DNA from: Cyathus striatus
Lineage: Eukaryota; Basidiomycota; Agaricomycetes; Agaricales; Nidulariaceae
DNA length: 64,000 nt
NCBI GenBank assembly: GCA_025738555.1
Contig: JAOVFP010000014.1
Span: 2,232,001 to 2,296,000 of the forward strand
Reading direction: 5' to 3'
Within the stretch, counting starts at the first letter, position 1. Each line of letters opens with the position of its first letter. A model generated the notes under the pieces. That model worked only from the letters and a program-made list of their open reading frames with translations, did no database searches and had not been told where the DNA came from. This document shows, in pieces, positions 46,384-57,828 of this stretch. A program made the translations under genes and the position numbers.

Positions 46384-48243
46384 ATCATGTACATTTATGT
46401 AAGTACTCGAAGGTAAAAGGCACGCACCATCGCACCACTTGTCCCCGCATTCGTTGTGGTACAGTCATTGACGATGCGCTCGAGAGGATGCACAAGAACA
46501 TTCTAACGCTTGCTTATGTGGCGCCAAGGAACATTTACAACACGCAATTTGTCCTCAGTAGCAGTGAATGAGGGTATGAGCTGGGTTTCGAGCTATAAAC
46601 GACATGCTCACTGCAGCTGGGTTGAGACGATCAACGACCATAAACAAGACCGTTACCTAATATATGCCCGCTCTATCCCTATCTGAGCTCTCAGCTTTAT
46701 GACTCCATTGCTACCAACTAACCGCGAATAGAGCCAACTTAGGCAGAACGGCCGCTGTTATTAAGATAGGAGAAGAAGCTAAACATAGTAGATACTATCA
46801 GTAACTATGACGTGAAAAAGGATACTGATGAAGTTACCGAAGATACCTTACGGGAGACTGCGACGGTGTGGACACGATACAGCAGAGGATGGCTTGAATC
46901 AGGGAAGCAAACAGAGCGCGACAAACAGTGGCGAGCGTGATAAACCCGGAAGGGACGGAACGAACATTGGACTAAATATTAGCGCCTAGTAGTGCGCATT
47001 GGGCGTTTACTTATCTTATCAACTTCAAACCCTTTAATCGAGTACCTCTATGTACTCGGATCGATTAACTAAACTCTGCACGCCCTATCACAGTAAATAC
47101 TAATCGAGAATAGGATATTGTAGAGCAGGCGTTTCGCCTGCACTACAAAAATTGATATTTCACCGATCTCATTACGTAATCAGCTAATGCGTGCGTCGAC
47201 GCGTTCGCTCGCGTTGTTCGCGCTTGTCTCACTTTCTCCGTCGTTTTCCCTTCAACACCGACACAGCTCAACGCCGCTATTACTCAACATTAACTAAATA
47301 TCGTCGGTATCGCGCACTACCAAGATCCACTAAAATGCGCAGTTTGCTTTACCAAAGGCCATGTCATCGCCCCCAGTCCCTCTCCTCAAGTTTTTATTTT
47401 ATAAATTTTCTTTCAATTCATTGGTATGCTTTATGTTTCAAGCTTTTCCTTTTTTTTCCAATAATCTACCATTAATTTCCGATTTATTCAACTATCCCTC
47501 ATTAAGTAGTCTCTTTATTCTAGTTTCTTTAAAAACTATGTATCTACCTCCTCCTAATCCAGTAGAATTTACCCTCCCTTCTCGACACCTTAGAACACCC
47601 AAGGTCGAACGGATGTTCACTGACTCGCTTACTAATGTCTTTGTTTAGGTATAAACGCACCTTTTACCTCTACAATATACTAGTCCTTCCGTCGATCTTC
47701 CAAGTTCTCATGGATATAACTAATAATGTTTCCTCGCGATCGATCCCACTAATAATAACATCGTATAGTAACGTATATTATTATCCACGAAAGGATCTAT
47801 GGAACGTGTGACTAGAGCACAATAGTATCTAAAAATGTAAACATAATAGATATCAGTAACTATGGTGCGGACAGGGGTGGCGATGAAGTAGCTCCCATTA
47901 ATCGAGGTAGATGAGGACATGACATGGCAGCAGTCGAACAGAGGCACGATTCTGTCCACAGCTGTGAACCTAATTTAATGGATCGACGAACCACTCTCGA
48001 GTCTCATATACTGTACAACTAGTGAGCCAGTAACTTGCCCTCACATAAATTCTTTTTCTGGTTGTTCTGGGAAACGATATTTATTCATGTAGAAGCTTTG
48101 TTCATTGATCTATATATCAACCAACCCACCAACCAAATCATCAACCGCTGCTCTCAAGAATATCGGTCCAATTATACACTACTGTGCCCTAGAGCGGCCT
48201 TGTACCATCCCCTTGATCTAATAATTAATTTTTATGTGATCTC
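46384..48243. repeat. upstream module of membrane-protein unit 3
   Basis: Collinear with 18,990-20,170, apart from the solo LTR inserted at 47,119-47,674. It contains no gene; the minus-strand frame 47,720-47,959 has a near-copy at 19,620-19,847, but both fall in the shared noncoding block. Confidence 0.75.
47119..47674 (+). mobile_element. solo LTR, 556 bp
   Basis: Starts TGTAGAGCAGGCGTTTCGCC and ends ACCTCTACA. ATAT flanks both sides (47,115-47,118; 47,675-47,678). The empty site is GGATATACTAGTCC at about 19,572. It is related to 22,271-22,891. Confidence 0.85.
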
Positions 48244-48250
48244 TATAAAA
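48244..48250 (+). promoter_or_regulatory. TATA box, copy 3
   Basis: TATAAAA, 56 nt before the ATG at 48,306, at the same position as in copy 2. Confidence 0.6.
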
Positions 48251-48305
48251 CGAGACATACCACCGTTTGGCTTTTCTCTGAGAACATTAAAGCTGCCCCC
48301 AAACT

Positions 48306-49602
48306 ATGGGTCAAATTTATAAGGAAAAAACATTCCTTGTATCTGCTTACCTTGAGGTAAGTCAAGCCCTAATAAGATCTACAAGAGCTAAACATTAACT
48401 CTTCGACTTTAGGGGCTGGTATATGGTAAGCCACTTCAACAAAGGCTGGTGAGATTATAAGATTCTAAAGTCTACATTAACCCGAAACGCAGGTCTCTTC
48501 CTATGTCTTTTTGTAGTGACGCTGTACCTGTACATTAATCCCTCTTATAAAACTGGAAGACGGAACAATCATGCAAGGGTGATTTAAGTTTATTTCTTGT
48601 ATCTAAATAAAAGCGGTTTAATGACGAATATTTTGAAGGTCATGATAAGCATTTCTGTTATTATGTTTTTTATAGCCACATTTCAACTTGCTATTAATTG
48701 TTACCGCATTCTCCAAGGATTCGCTGATAAACGTCTCGATCCATCTGGACCGATTGCATATCTTATCGATGCCAAGGCCTGGCATTATATTCTTAGAGGC
48801 TTTCTTCTTGGAACTCAACAAACCCTTGGTAGTGCTGCTGCGGTGAGTTTGCAGTTTAAATACTTCTGTAGTGATGTTTTGAACAAACTGATAGATATAT
48901 CGTACGTGGGTACTATGGAGCTACAACTGGAAGATTATTGTTATTCCTATTCTACTACTTACCATTAGTATAAGTATGTTTTTTTGGCATTTTATTATAG
49001 TATAGAAAGCTCATGCACTTTGTGTACAGTTGCTGGCCTCCTCTATTCTGCTGCATTTGTCGTTCAAAATTCGTATTTAAGTTCCATTGTACTTCGGGGG
49101 TTGATCTCGACTTACGAATCAGTTGCCTTCACTTTGAGTGTTATCACTGTTGGACTCATGAGCTACCGAGTATGGATTACACACAGAAATGCGGCCAACT
49201 ATCGTGTTGGCGAAGGTCGACTACTATCCATTATGTGGATTCTGATAGAGTCTGCAGCTTTACAGATAGTAACAGAATTTCTACTTATGGTTTTATACAT
49301 CTCACATGACGACTCTCTATATGATGTACTACTTGATTGCATTACACCGATAGTTGTAAGTTTTCAGTTTGCGGCATGAGTCTTGGTGCATTTCTAATCG
49401 CTCAGTTTGGACATAGGGTATTACATTCAACTTAATCACTGTCCGCGTAAAACTCCAGTCACTCAAGGATGCAGGAATGCAGACACAGGATGCAAATATC
49501 CCAGTTCAATCCATCGGGAGTATGCCCCTGCGTAGCAATAGAGTAAACGTTATGAAAGAGATGGAGGAAGAATCTAAAAGGACACCTGAATGTTCCGTAT
49601 AA
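48306..49602 (+). CDS. putative seven-helix membrane protein, copy 3 (intact)
   Basis: Exons 48,306-48,356; 48,413-48,425; 48,493-48,578; 48,639-48,842; 48,895-48,967; 49,030-49,355; 49,417-49,602, all with GT...AG introns and in frame, give 312 residues beginning MGQIYKEKTFLVSAYLEGLV. The seven hydrophobic segments and the blocks YRTWVLWSYNWKI, SVITVGLMSYR.WITH, IESAALQIVTEF and PIVGITFN match copy 1. The tail is about 30 residues shorter, ending ESKRTPECSV. The exon 5 donor is GTATAAG, slightly weaker than GTAAG in copy 1. Family membership and topology are clear from the sequence; the function is unknown. Loops differ more between copies than helices do, which is usual after duplication. 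Confidence 0.85.
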
Positions 49603-50284
49603 TGTCATACTAAAGATGAGTCATTGAAGGTAAGTTGCATAATTCGTCTTCATTTTCAAAATGCAATTGTTTATTAGGCTTTAAACTATAGTTTGGATCT
49701 AGTGGATGACAATTGCTCCGGTAATTGTCGTATGGTTGTCGTTGCTATTGGCGACGAGGAGGGGATACACGGTACATATTACTAGCTAGTACTTTGTTAC
49801 GAGTTGAAAGGCGACAGCGAAGATCGTCAAAAATAAAGTAACGAGAGGGAAGTATGATGGATCGATGGGGACTGGATGGTAGCGACAGGTGAAGGAGGGT
49901 TGGGGAACACACCCTGTATGCTGGGAATCGTCATCGAGGAGTAGCGTTCAGATGACGTCCGTGGAATCGGACAGTGAGATGCAAGAGGTGAGACTTTGAG
50001 AGAGCAGCAGGTAAAGGTGATCTTCATCACGACCCACGAGCCCATCTTATCCCCCACGTTCTCGAATCGTCTCATCGAGAACCTTGCTAGCGCTACCCAA
50101 ACCTAGGTTGAATTAGCGCGGACTCCTACGTTCCCCTGCTTCCGTTCATCTTCCGCCATATCCTCTTCATCCATCACGTATTCGCCACCCCACATAACCT
50201 CATCCCCACGTATCCTTCATCCTTCACAATCCCCCCACCCCCGCAGTTACATCACCTTGAGGTCTGTCGTAGGTCGGATAATGT
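49603..50284. repeat. downstream module of unit 3
   Basis: Matches 25,753-26,430 closely, including GTGGATGACAATTG.TCCGG, AAAATAAAGTAACGAGAGGG and GAGGTCTGTCGTAGGTC.G. No gene is supported. Confidence 0.75.
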
Positions 50285-50289
50285 CCTCG

Positions 50290-51434
50290 AGTAGATGATG
50301 CACCAGCACTGATACGCGGGTTAAATAATACGACGTACTTTATTTATTTTTCTTTATATCTCATTTTGAGATATCGGACTGAGAGCGTCGAGTTGGACAC
50401 CAAGGGGAGGGGCTGAGGTCCCGAGTTGCCTCCCATAAATCACTAAGGGATATAACTAAATATTAAAAACCTATACTCCGCCTCAGTACTGAATTCAAAT
50501 CCTTTAAACAAATACTATACCTATTTATCTTCATAAACACGACGTCGTATTGCCAAACCCAAAGTAACATACAAAATAACTTCATAACTAAAGAATAAGT
50601 ACTCAGTACAAATGATGATAAATGGAGACAGAATAATGACTAGACAACTTACCAGAACCTCAGACCCAATATCCAGCTATCATAGCCTATGTGATAACGG
50701 TATGTTGGTGACATAACAGAGTGCAAAGCGGGAAGGGCGGAAGCGTAGCGATGAAGAGATGATGCATTATCGAGGAAACGGCGAGCCAAGTAAGAAGCGC
50801 ATCACGCATCATTGCCACAACGTCCGAATTAGGAAGGTGCTGATGAAAGCGCCCGTGTGCGCGCGCGCCGTTGCAATATGGCGTCAGATAGGGAAACGTA
50901 TGAATACCCGATGATTGGCCGTGCATGCCTGGACTATATCTGGGCGTTGACACGTATCCAACCTAGACCGGAGCTACCGTGTGGGTAGGAAAGCACAGTA
51001 GATAAGAAACTGTAAATAAGCGCGTGGGTAAATGTATATAGAGGAGCGAGGAGGGAAAGAAACGGGAGGAACTGCACGGGCATTCTTCCCCCCCACAGAC
51101 AGGGCGGTGTATCAGACAGAAGTACCAGAAATAGTATATAGTTTTGACGTACCGAATTGAATTGCACCTGAACTGTTGAATTATACTCGATCTGAATTAA
51201 AGCCTGACAGCCATAATTAAATCGTCGAAGTCCCACCGTGTTTTAAAAATAGAACGATCATATTCTAAATTTAGTTTGACTTTGAAAGAATTGAAATCCA
51301 CGCGCCCTCGAACTTACAAAATCTTTGTGCACGGGAAACTTAGAATATAAATTATCGGAATAATTAAAACTATTCTAAGTATAATTAAAGTGTTCTAAAC
51401 TCGCGCGCTAAGTACATCAGCACATATCGAGGTG
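50290..51434. repeat. LTR-like repeat paired with 43,270-44,035
   Basis: It interrupts the unit after CCTCGAGTAGA. A possible LTR reads TGATGCACCAGC...AAGTACATCA. A GTATATAGAGG box (about 51,034) is followed by a leader with CATTCTTCCCCCCC. No target duplication is convincing and no coding region is found. Confidence 0.4.
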
Positions 51435-52900
51435 ACAAGGCGGGATAGCGAACGTAAGAGAGCGTCAGATGAAGGATTTTGCATGGGCTATAGCTTCAAC
51501 TTCGCCTCAAACCATGAATTCTCCCCCGCACTGACATCCTCCAACGCTAGAATCGATACCAGCTACTTCGTTATCATCGACTGCAAAGCCCCAACACGGG
51601 CGAACAACCCATTCACTCCTTCTGTTTAACCATCAAACGACCTACAGTGGACGTTGTTTCCCGTGAGAGAAGACTCTCCGAGTTCCAGCACGTTACTATT
51701 GCTGTTGCAATGTCAATGCCTAACGAGCAATAAGAGTTGCAGGAAGGTAGGGTGCTGAGAAACCAGTTCTTCTTGAGATGCTGGATTATGTGTAGTAGCG
51801 AGACACAGTTGAGGGGAGAGGTCGTTGAGCACCACAGTCTCGATACCAGTTGGTTTCCTCTTTATCCTCGACTACAAGGCCCCATCAGGGACAAACAACC
51901 CCATCACTCATTCTCCCCCTCCTCCTGAACACTTTTTCGCGTGTGAAATCCTTCGAGCTCGAGCAGCGTTACAATGGACGTTGCGATACCAGCCCGTAAC
52001 GGTTGGTAGGGTTGTGAGAAATCACACCTTCTCGAGACTCTGGACTTCGTGCAGCAGCGAGACGTGATTGAGGAGAGAGGTCGTCAAGTACTGTTGTAAT
52101 AGCTGCCGTACACGAGAGCGTGAGGAAAAGGAAAGAGAGTGGGTGGCAGAGATGAGATAACTCCATCTTCTGGAGCAGTGAGATACGGTTGAGGGATGAA
52201 GTCGTCGAGTAACATTGCAATAACCGACAATATGCGAGCAGGTGAGGGAAAGGGGAAGGAAGGTCGGCGGGATGGTGGACGTCGCAGAGCGACAATCACG
52301 CCCTAATTCATCTTCATGGCCTTATTCCCCACGTTCGCCTCGTCTCCCGCACCATCCCTATCTCATTGTCCTCTTCAAACGTCACTTCCTCATCAGGATT
52401 ATCCTTCGTACAAAAGCGACGCCGGACTCTGTTGTGGGTGAGAAAGCAACATCGAATAATGTTCTAACTGAGGACGAGACCCTCGGGATAGGCTGGAGGA
52501 GGCGAGCCTGGCGAGGTTGTAGCTGGTAATGGATTGGTACTAAGAGAAGGCATGTCGGGGGTGTAGAATAACATATCTATTAGTATTATAATGTAAGTGC
52601 TCGAATGGAAAAGGGGGGACGTACCATCACTACCTGTCCCAGCGTTCGTTGTGGCGGAGTGAAGGACGAGGCTCTCGGTAGGATGCACAAGAACATTCGA
52701 AGGCCGCGCCTTTAAGTGAACATGAGGTGGCAAGGGACGTTTGCGACACCCAAGTTGTCTTCAGTAACAGTGATTGAGGGTATGTGCTGGCCATGACGCG
52801 TGACGCGTTGACGAGCAGAGGATCAGCAGAGGATGGTAGGCGCACACGGCGGAGAGCGTGAGAAAATGAAACAAATAACAGTAATCAATTGGTAATCAAA
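51435..52900. repeat. unit module with three copies of the GTCGTCGAG repeat
   Basis: Repeats of about 110-250 bp spacing at 51,770-51,835, 52,025-52,095 and 52,165-52,225 each carry AG.AG.GAGA.ACG.TTGAGG followed by GAGGTCGT.GAG. In the minus direction these give peptides like AITTVLDDLSPQSRLAA and VIAMLLDDFIPQPYLTA. 52,560-52,860 matches the upstream module at 13,500-13,700. Confidence 0.6.
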
Positions 52901-53546
52901 CGAGTCCATCAATGTTCACATATTTCACAAGTGTCAAACAAGTGTGAACCCAGTCCAATGTATCGACGGGAAAGTATATCCTCAAGAACACTTCTAAATT
53001 AGTTCTATTATAATCTCCAGATAGCTGGCTCTCCACCTGCACATCTCCTCTGAATCTGATAATCACGGCCTTCGACAGATGAATTCGATAGATGCCTGTA
53101 AATAGTGCTGTTCATGTCGTAACAGTTGGAAGAGTCATACACGTGTACGATCAAGGTGGATGATATGAGACGATACACTCAGTCTTCACATCTACTAATT
53201 TCATCGCAGTTTCTTACCTACTCTAATACTACATATATCATGATGACACGTTAAGGATTAATTTATTACTGACTGGCGACAAGGCCCGTTTGGCCCCCTT
53301 CGTATGTTATTGTGCATGCATATAGGCGTATATTGTACCAGAACAAAGATGATATTATTTATGTCGAGACTCTGTTCATTAATCTACTGTACCGGCCTGT
53401 ATGGAAGAAACGGAGTTTAAGGTGGTAACAAAAAAATTTCACTCAATTATAGCAACGAGGGCTGGTAAGTGCGTGACAACCCACAAACTTGGCAACCCCC
53501 GCTTGCACAGAGATGTATGTCAACTAATCACTTAACTTAGCACCAG
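52901..53546. other. upstream module of unit 4, no gene
   Basis: Resembles 14,940-15,460 (AGCTGGCTCTCC.CCTGCACATC, GAATCTGATAA.CAC, GTGTACGATCA.GGTG). It ends at CACTTAACTTAGCACC, where a fold-back element interrupts it. Confidence 0.55.
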
Positions 53547-54392
53547 CTTCGATTCTGATTGATCGCTGTCGGTGACTATCGGGGGTGCGATTTCATGACC
53601 GGGGGGATGATTGATTGCGAATAATGTAGTTCGAATCAATCCCCACTGTATATTAATAGTTTTCTATCAATGGTATGTAGTTAGAAATTGTTTGAATGCA
53701 ATCAATGAGAAATCAATCCGAAATTAATGGTATAAAAGAATGAAATCAATAGGATGAATAGAATCATTGCGGTAACAAATCAATAAAATAAAATCAATTA
53801 GAAATGAAATGTGAGGTCCCAGTCGCAAGCATAACGTAGCTGTATGGCTTTTAACCATGTAAGCATAACCGCTACACCATTAGGTCTTTTATTTGTGCCA
53901 CACTTCCGGGTACTCAAGCAGTACCTTGCTGTCACTACCTCGCTGAAGTTTGTAAAGATATATCATTAGTAAGGGCATGAAACCATAGTGAAGTAGATTA
54001 AATGAACCTCACACCACAGTGTTGGTACAATATGTAGATTAAGATATATCAAGACTAACTTTACCAATTTTCACTAAGTCCATAGAAATGCCAACCGCGA
54101 GTTACTGGTTAACTACCCGGAAGCGTGGCACAAATAAAAGACCTAATGGTGTAGCGGTTATGCTTACGGTTGTGGACCTCACATTTTATTTTTATTTTAT
54201 TTTATTTTATTGATTCGTTACTGCAATGATTCTATTCATCATATTGATTTTAGATTGATTTCTCATTGATTGCAAACTACTAATATGCAGTGAGGGTTGA
54301 TTCAAACTACATTATTCACAATCAATCATCCTCCCGGTCATGAAACATTTCGCACCCCGATAGTCACAGACAGTGATCAATCAGAATCGAAG
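53547..54392. mobile_element. fold-back element with long inverted arms and tRNA-like A box
   Basis: The left arm 53,547-53,912 pairs with the right arm 54,114-54,392 (CTTCGATTCTGATTGATC at both tips), around a loop of about 200 bp. Arms differ mainly by transitions and by extra sequence on the left. Each arm contains CCTAATGGTGTAGCGGTTATGC, which resembles the 5' half of a tRNA with its A box; no B box or acceptor pairing is seen. Flanks CACTTAACTTAG and CTCAACTTAG suggest a target duplication, and the intact site is at about 15,449. No gene inside. Confidence 0.7.
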
Positions 54393-54514
54393 TCACAACT
54401 CAACTTAGATGCATTATCACTCGCATTATAGCACCTAGAAGCAACTTTGGAGTGCCCCAGAACTGCTTTATACCCCCCTTGATCGGACACACAGTTAATG
54501 AGTGTCCTGATTCC

Positions 54515-54520
54515 TATAAT
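54515..54520 (+). promoter_or_regulatory. TATA-like box, copy 4
   Basis: TATAAT in CCTATAATTCAAGGTATC is aligned with the TATA boxes of the other copies. It is now about 90 nt before the ATG because of extra sequence between them. Confidence 0.45.
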
Positions 54521-55504
54521 TCAAGGTATCTGCATAATCCTATCACACTTACAAATTCCTGTATTGTGTCTTTCATCCCCCTTTGAAAACATTAAAATTT
54601 CCCCTAGCGATGGGTCATATTTCTCTCGAAAAAGCATACTTTATCTCTGCTTACTTTGAGGTAAGATAATTGTGCATGAAATGCACAACAGTTAGACGTT
54701 AACTCTTTGACTTTAGAGACTGATATATGGTAAGGATTCATTGCTTATTGCAGTATAGTAAGATTATAAAGTCTACATTAACCCGCAATGCAGGTCTCTT
54801 TTTATGCCTCTTCGGAGTGACACTTTATTTCTACTTTAATCCCACCTATAACAAGGGAAGACAGGATAATCATACTTCGGTAACTAGATTAATATATCTA
54901 AGTGAAAGTACATTAATGATGGAATTCTTTGAAGGTCATGATAGGCTTTTCCGCCGTTATGTTTCTTATCGCCACATGTCACCTCACTATTAATTTTTAT
55001 CGCCTTCTTCAAGGTTACATTGATAATCGCATCGCTTCATCAGGACTAGCTAGTGTTTCCGCCGCTCAGTTTAGCTCAGCTTCCGTGGCTCAGGTACTGC
55101 AGGTAGCTCAACTCATGAGCGGAGCTGTTTAGGTATGGTTCGCTTCTCTAGCTAACCGCTTAGCTTTGGCTAAGCCACAGCTCAGTCTGTTCGCCGCAAG
55201 TTACTAAATACATAGCTCAGTGGAATAGAGAATGGGCGTTCGAAAGGCACTTAGAAGCTAATTTGACGCAGCGCGTACCTTTTAGATAATGGTCCGAAAA
55301 GCTGTTAAATTTGCGTGTGAGGTGGCATTTTTATGTTTTTTCCATCAAGCTCGCTCGAGCTCAATACTATTATGCATGCATGAATATATCTATATGTAAA
55401 AAATGAAGTTATGAATGAAAATAACGGAAGACTAAGTGATACATGGTATTTGTTCAACGAGATTCAGAAATGAAAATTACGTAAGCTGTAGCTTAGCGGG
55501 GTTT

Positions 55505-56600
55505 CCTACTAACTGTCATGTCTGAAACTATCTCATTTCCCTCCCCTGTCACTTCTCTTCCATGTGTTTTTACCAGTAAAAGGACAAGCACCATGCAAGA
55601 TTGGTCCACCAACGTGTGCGACCCAATATTCAATGCTCGATGAGTCCACCAACTTCATGTCCACCAGCTTCCTCTGTGCCTACTTCTTCTCCACCTGCAC
55701 GCGCTCCCGAGCTTGTTCCAAGAAGGTACGAGGTTTGTTGACTTTGATTGTGGGTATGGGTGTTGTCGGTCAGGTGGGAATGGGATCGGTATTGCTGGGA
55801 GGAAAAACCCAGTGCATCGGCAATTTAATCCGCCTCTGCCTGAGCACGTCTTCCATCCCCCTCCCCTGCCCGACCAACAACTCGAGCATAAGCCCTACAC
55901 AAACTATTCCTTCCCTTTGTTCTTTCTCCACCACCCTTCCCAGATCCACCCCCCAAGAATAAGACTTATCCCTCTGCTCCAGTAGTCCACTCTGCGTATA
56001 CACTCTATCCACTCCATACCTCGGCTCTCACTTCTACTGCTGCTCCAGCACAGACATGTCATACCGTCTATGTCCACTTTCCCCTGTGAGTTATGCTAAA
56101 TGATTTGACAGTGCATTGGCATGCTATCACGCAATCATTACGCAGCGACACTGCTAGCCACATCAATGCTCCCACACCAAAGAGACAGAAAGGGAAAGTA
56201 AAAGTAAAGTAAAGGGGGTACGCACAATGGCTCGTTCCAAGTCTTCCTACAACGAACCCGGCACGGTAAAAATAAGTGCCTTCCCAGCACGAAATAATGC
56301 AGCTCATTGTCCGCAGTGTGATATGGATTTGAATTCGCACGGTGCTACATAGCAAGTTCCAAATGATAAGTCACTGGCCTGGATAGAATGGGAACAGTGG
56401 GGAATCAGATCGAATTGAATCAATCTCTATCGTCACCCAAATACGCACCTAGAAATCTATCTTTAAGCACTCTTGTTCTCCACATGAAACATTCCAGGGC
56501 AGCTGAGGAGGACACCGGAGCGTGGAGGGGACCTAGGATGTTTGTGTTCAAGTTTGAGTTTCAAAAGGAACAGGAACGAGAACGAGAATAAGAATAGGTT
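55505..56600 (+). other. possible gene fragments inside the 3.1-kb element
   Basis: 55,505 onward reads MSETISFPSPVTSLPCVFTS and then SKRTSTMQDWSTN before a TGA. A Pro-rich stretch (PASSVPTSSPPARAPELVP) lies near 55,665. No complete model or family can be given. 56,070-56,600 has only short unsupported frames. Confidence 0.25.
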
Positions 56601-57144
56601 CGGTTATGTAGACATTACTCTGAGTCCTCTTCGCTCGCCTGAGCCGGATTACCCGACCAAGATTCAGAAAGCGAGGAAAGGAGACACGTGTTGTGCGCGT
56701 GATGCTAAATGATTTCGATAAATGCCATTGCAGCCTCAGATGCTTTCCAATGCTCCTTTGTTAGCACTGATCCCCACCGCATTTTCCAGGCCTTTGTTAC
56801 AGCTCCTAAACCCCGCCAAGCAAGCATTCCCCACTCAGAGTAGGAATAACCCGGTTGTTCTCCATCGGATATTTGAACATCCCACCTTCCACCTGCTCCA
56901 TCTGATTAATAAATGTCGACCTCTGTGGATAATACTCCAATCGCCACATTCATCACCTCGTCCCGATCTATATTGATATATCCTCCACTGACTAATTAGT
57001 TCACTATTGATTTTCTGTCTGCAATTCTATATGTATTCAATTTTTTCTATAAAGCCTTCTGTGTTTTTCCTCTTTCCGTTGACTCTCTTCTTCTCTATCT
57101 TTATGACTTTCTCTTCATTTCTTTTGCTTGACCAAGACCTCGAC

Positions 57145-57828
57145 ATGTCCACAACTCCTGCATTGGGTGGTATCGTTTATGGAAAAAACTTAACCTCCAA
57201 ACTTCACTCTTCAAAAGTTACCTACACATCAACGTCTTCCTCTTGTGATGTCTCCAATCACTTGACTTTCTTTGGTCAAATTACCTCTTCCTCCTGCCGA
57301 CAAGATGGGACTCTTCTCATCTCCGTTACATGTCCTTCTCAGGCTTGTAATGACATTCAATCATGCTTCAATAATCAAGTCTCTTTCTTACAGAAAATTG
57401 AAGATCTTGACACGAAAATTTTGACACTTTATCCTGTAAGTAATTTCCTTTCACTTCTCCATTCATAATTTGTTTTCATCATTTAAATTAGACTACAAAT
57501 ATGTCATCTGTGATTTCCAAGCCTCCTACCAATCCAGATCACTATTGCATTCAATTTACCTCATTCTCCCTTGTGGATGTCTGTTATAGTTTTATTCATC
57601 CCTATTTGCTTATTCATTTCTTTTTTTAAAGGAAACTTATTCAAATCTCTCCTCTGGCACTACAGTCTTTATTGTTGCTAAATTAGTTCAATGGCTGGAT
57701 AAATATGCTTGGTTCAGAGTAAGCTTGTATGTTTCCTTACTTTTAATTACCATGTTTATGATCTATTTCTATTTCAGACTTATGAACTTCAAATTCTTGG
57801 CATTTATCACTACAATTTATTAATGTAA
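57145..57828 (+). CDS. uncharacterised 169-residue protein carried by the 3.1-kb element
   Basis: Four exons join in phase with GT...AG introns: 57,145-57,435; 57,492-57,572; 57,632-57,718; 57,778-57,828, giving 97 + 27 + 29 + 17 codons including the stop. The start is MSTTPALGGIVYGKNLTS. The first exon has four cysteines in SSSCDVSNHLTFFG, ITSSSCRQDG, SVTCPSQACND and another in IQSCFNN, then a short helix-like end QKIEDLDTKILTLYP. Exon 3 encodes TTVFIVAKLVQWLDKYAWFR. The Cys pattern hints at a small metal-binding or disulphide fold, but I recognise no family. It sits just inside the right subterminal array and could be cargo or a mobility accessory. The intron positions are my reading and not confirmed. 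Confidence 0.45.

Noticed and set aside
55564..55985. 132-codon and 90-codon frames in the 3.1-kb element
   Set aside because: They overlap in different frames, lack a consistent exon model and are Pro-rich by composition.
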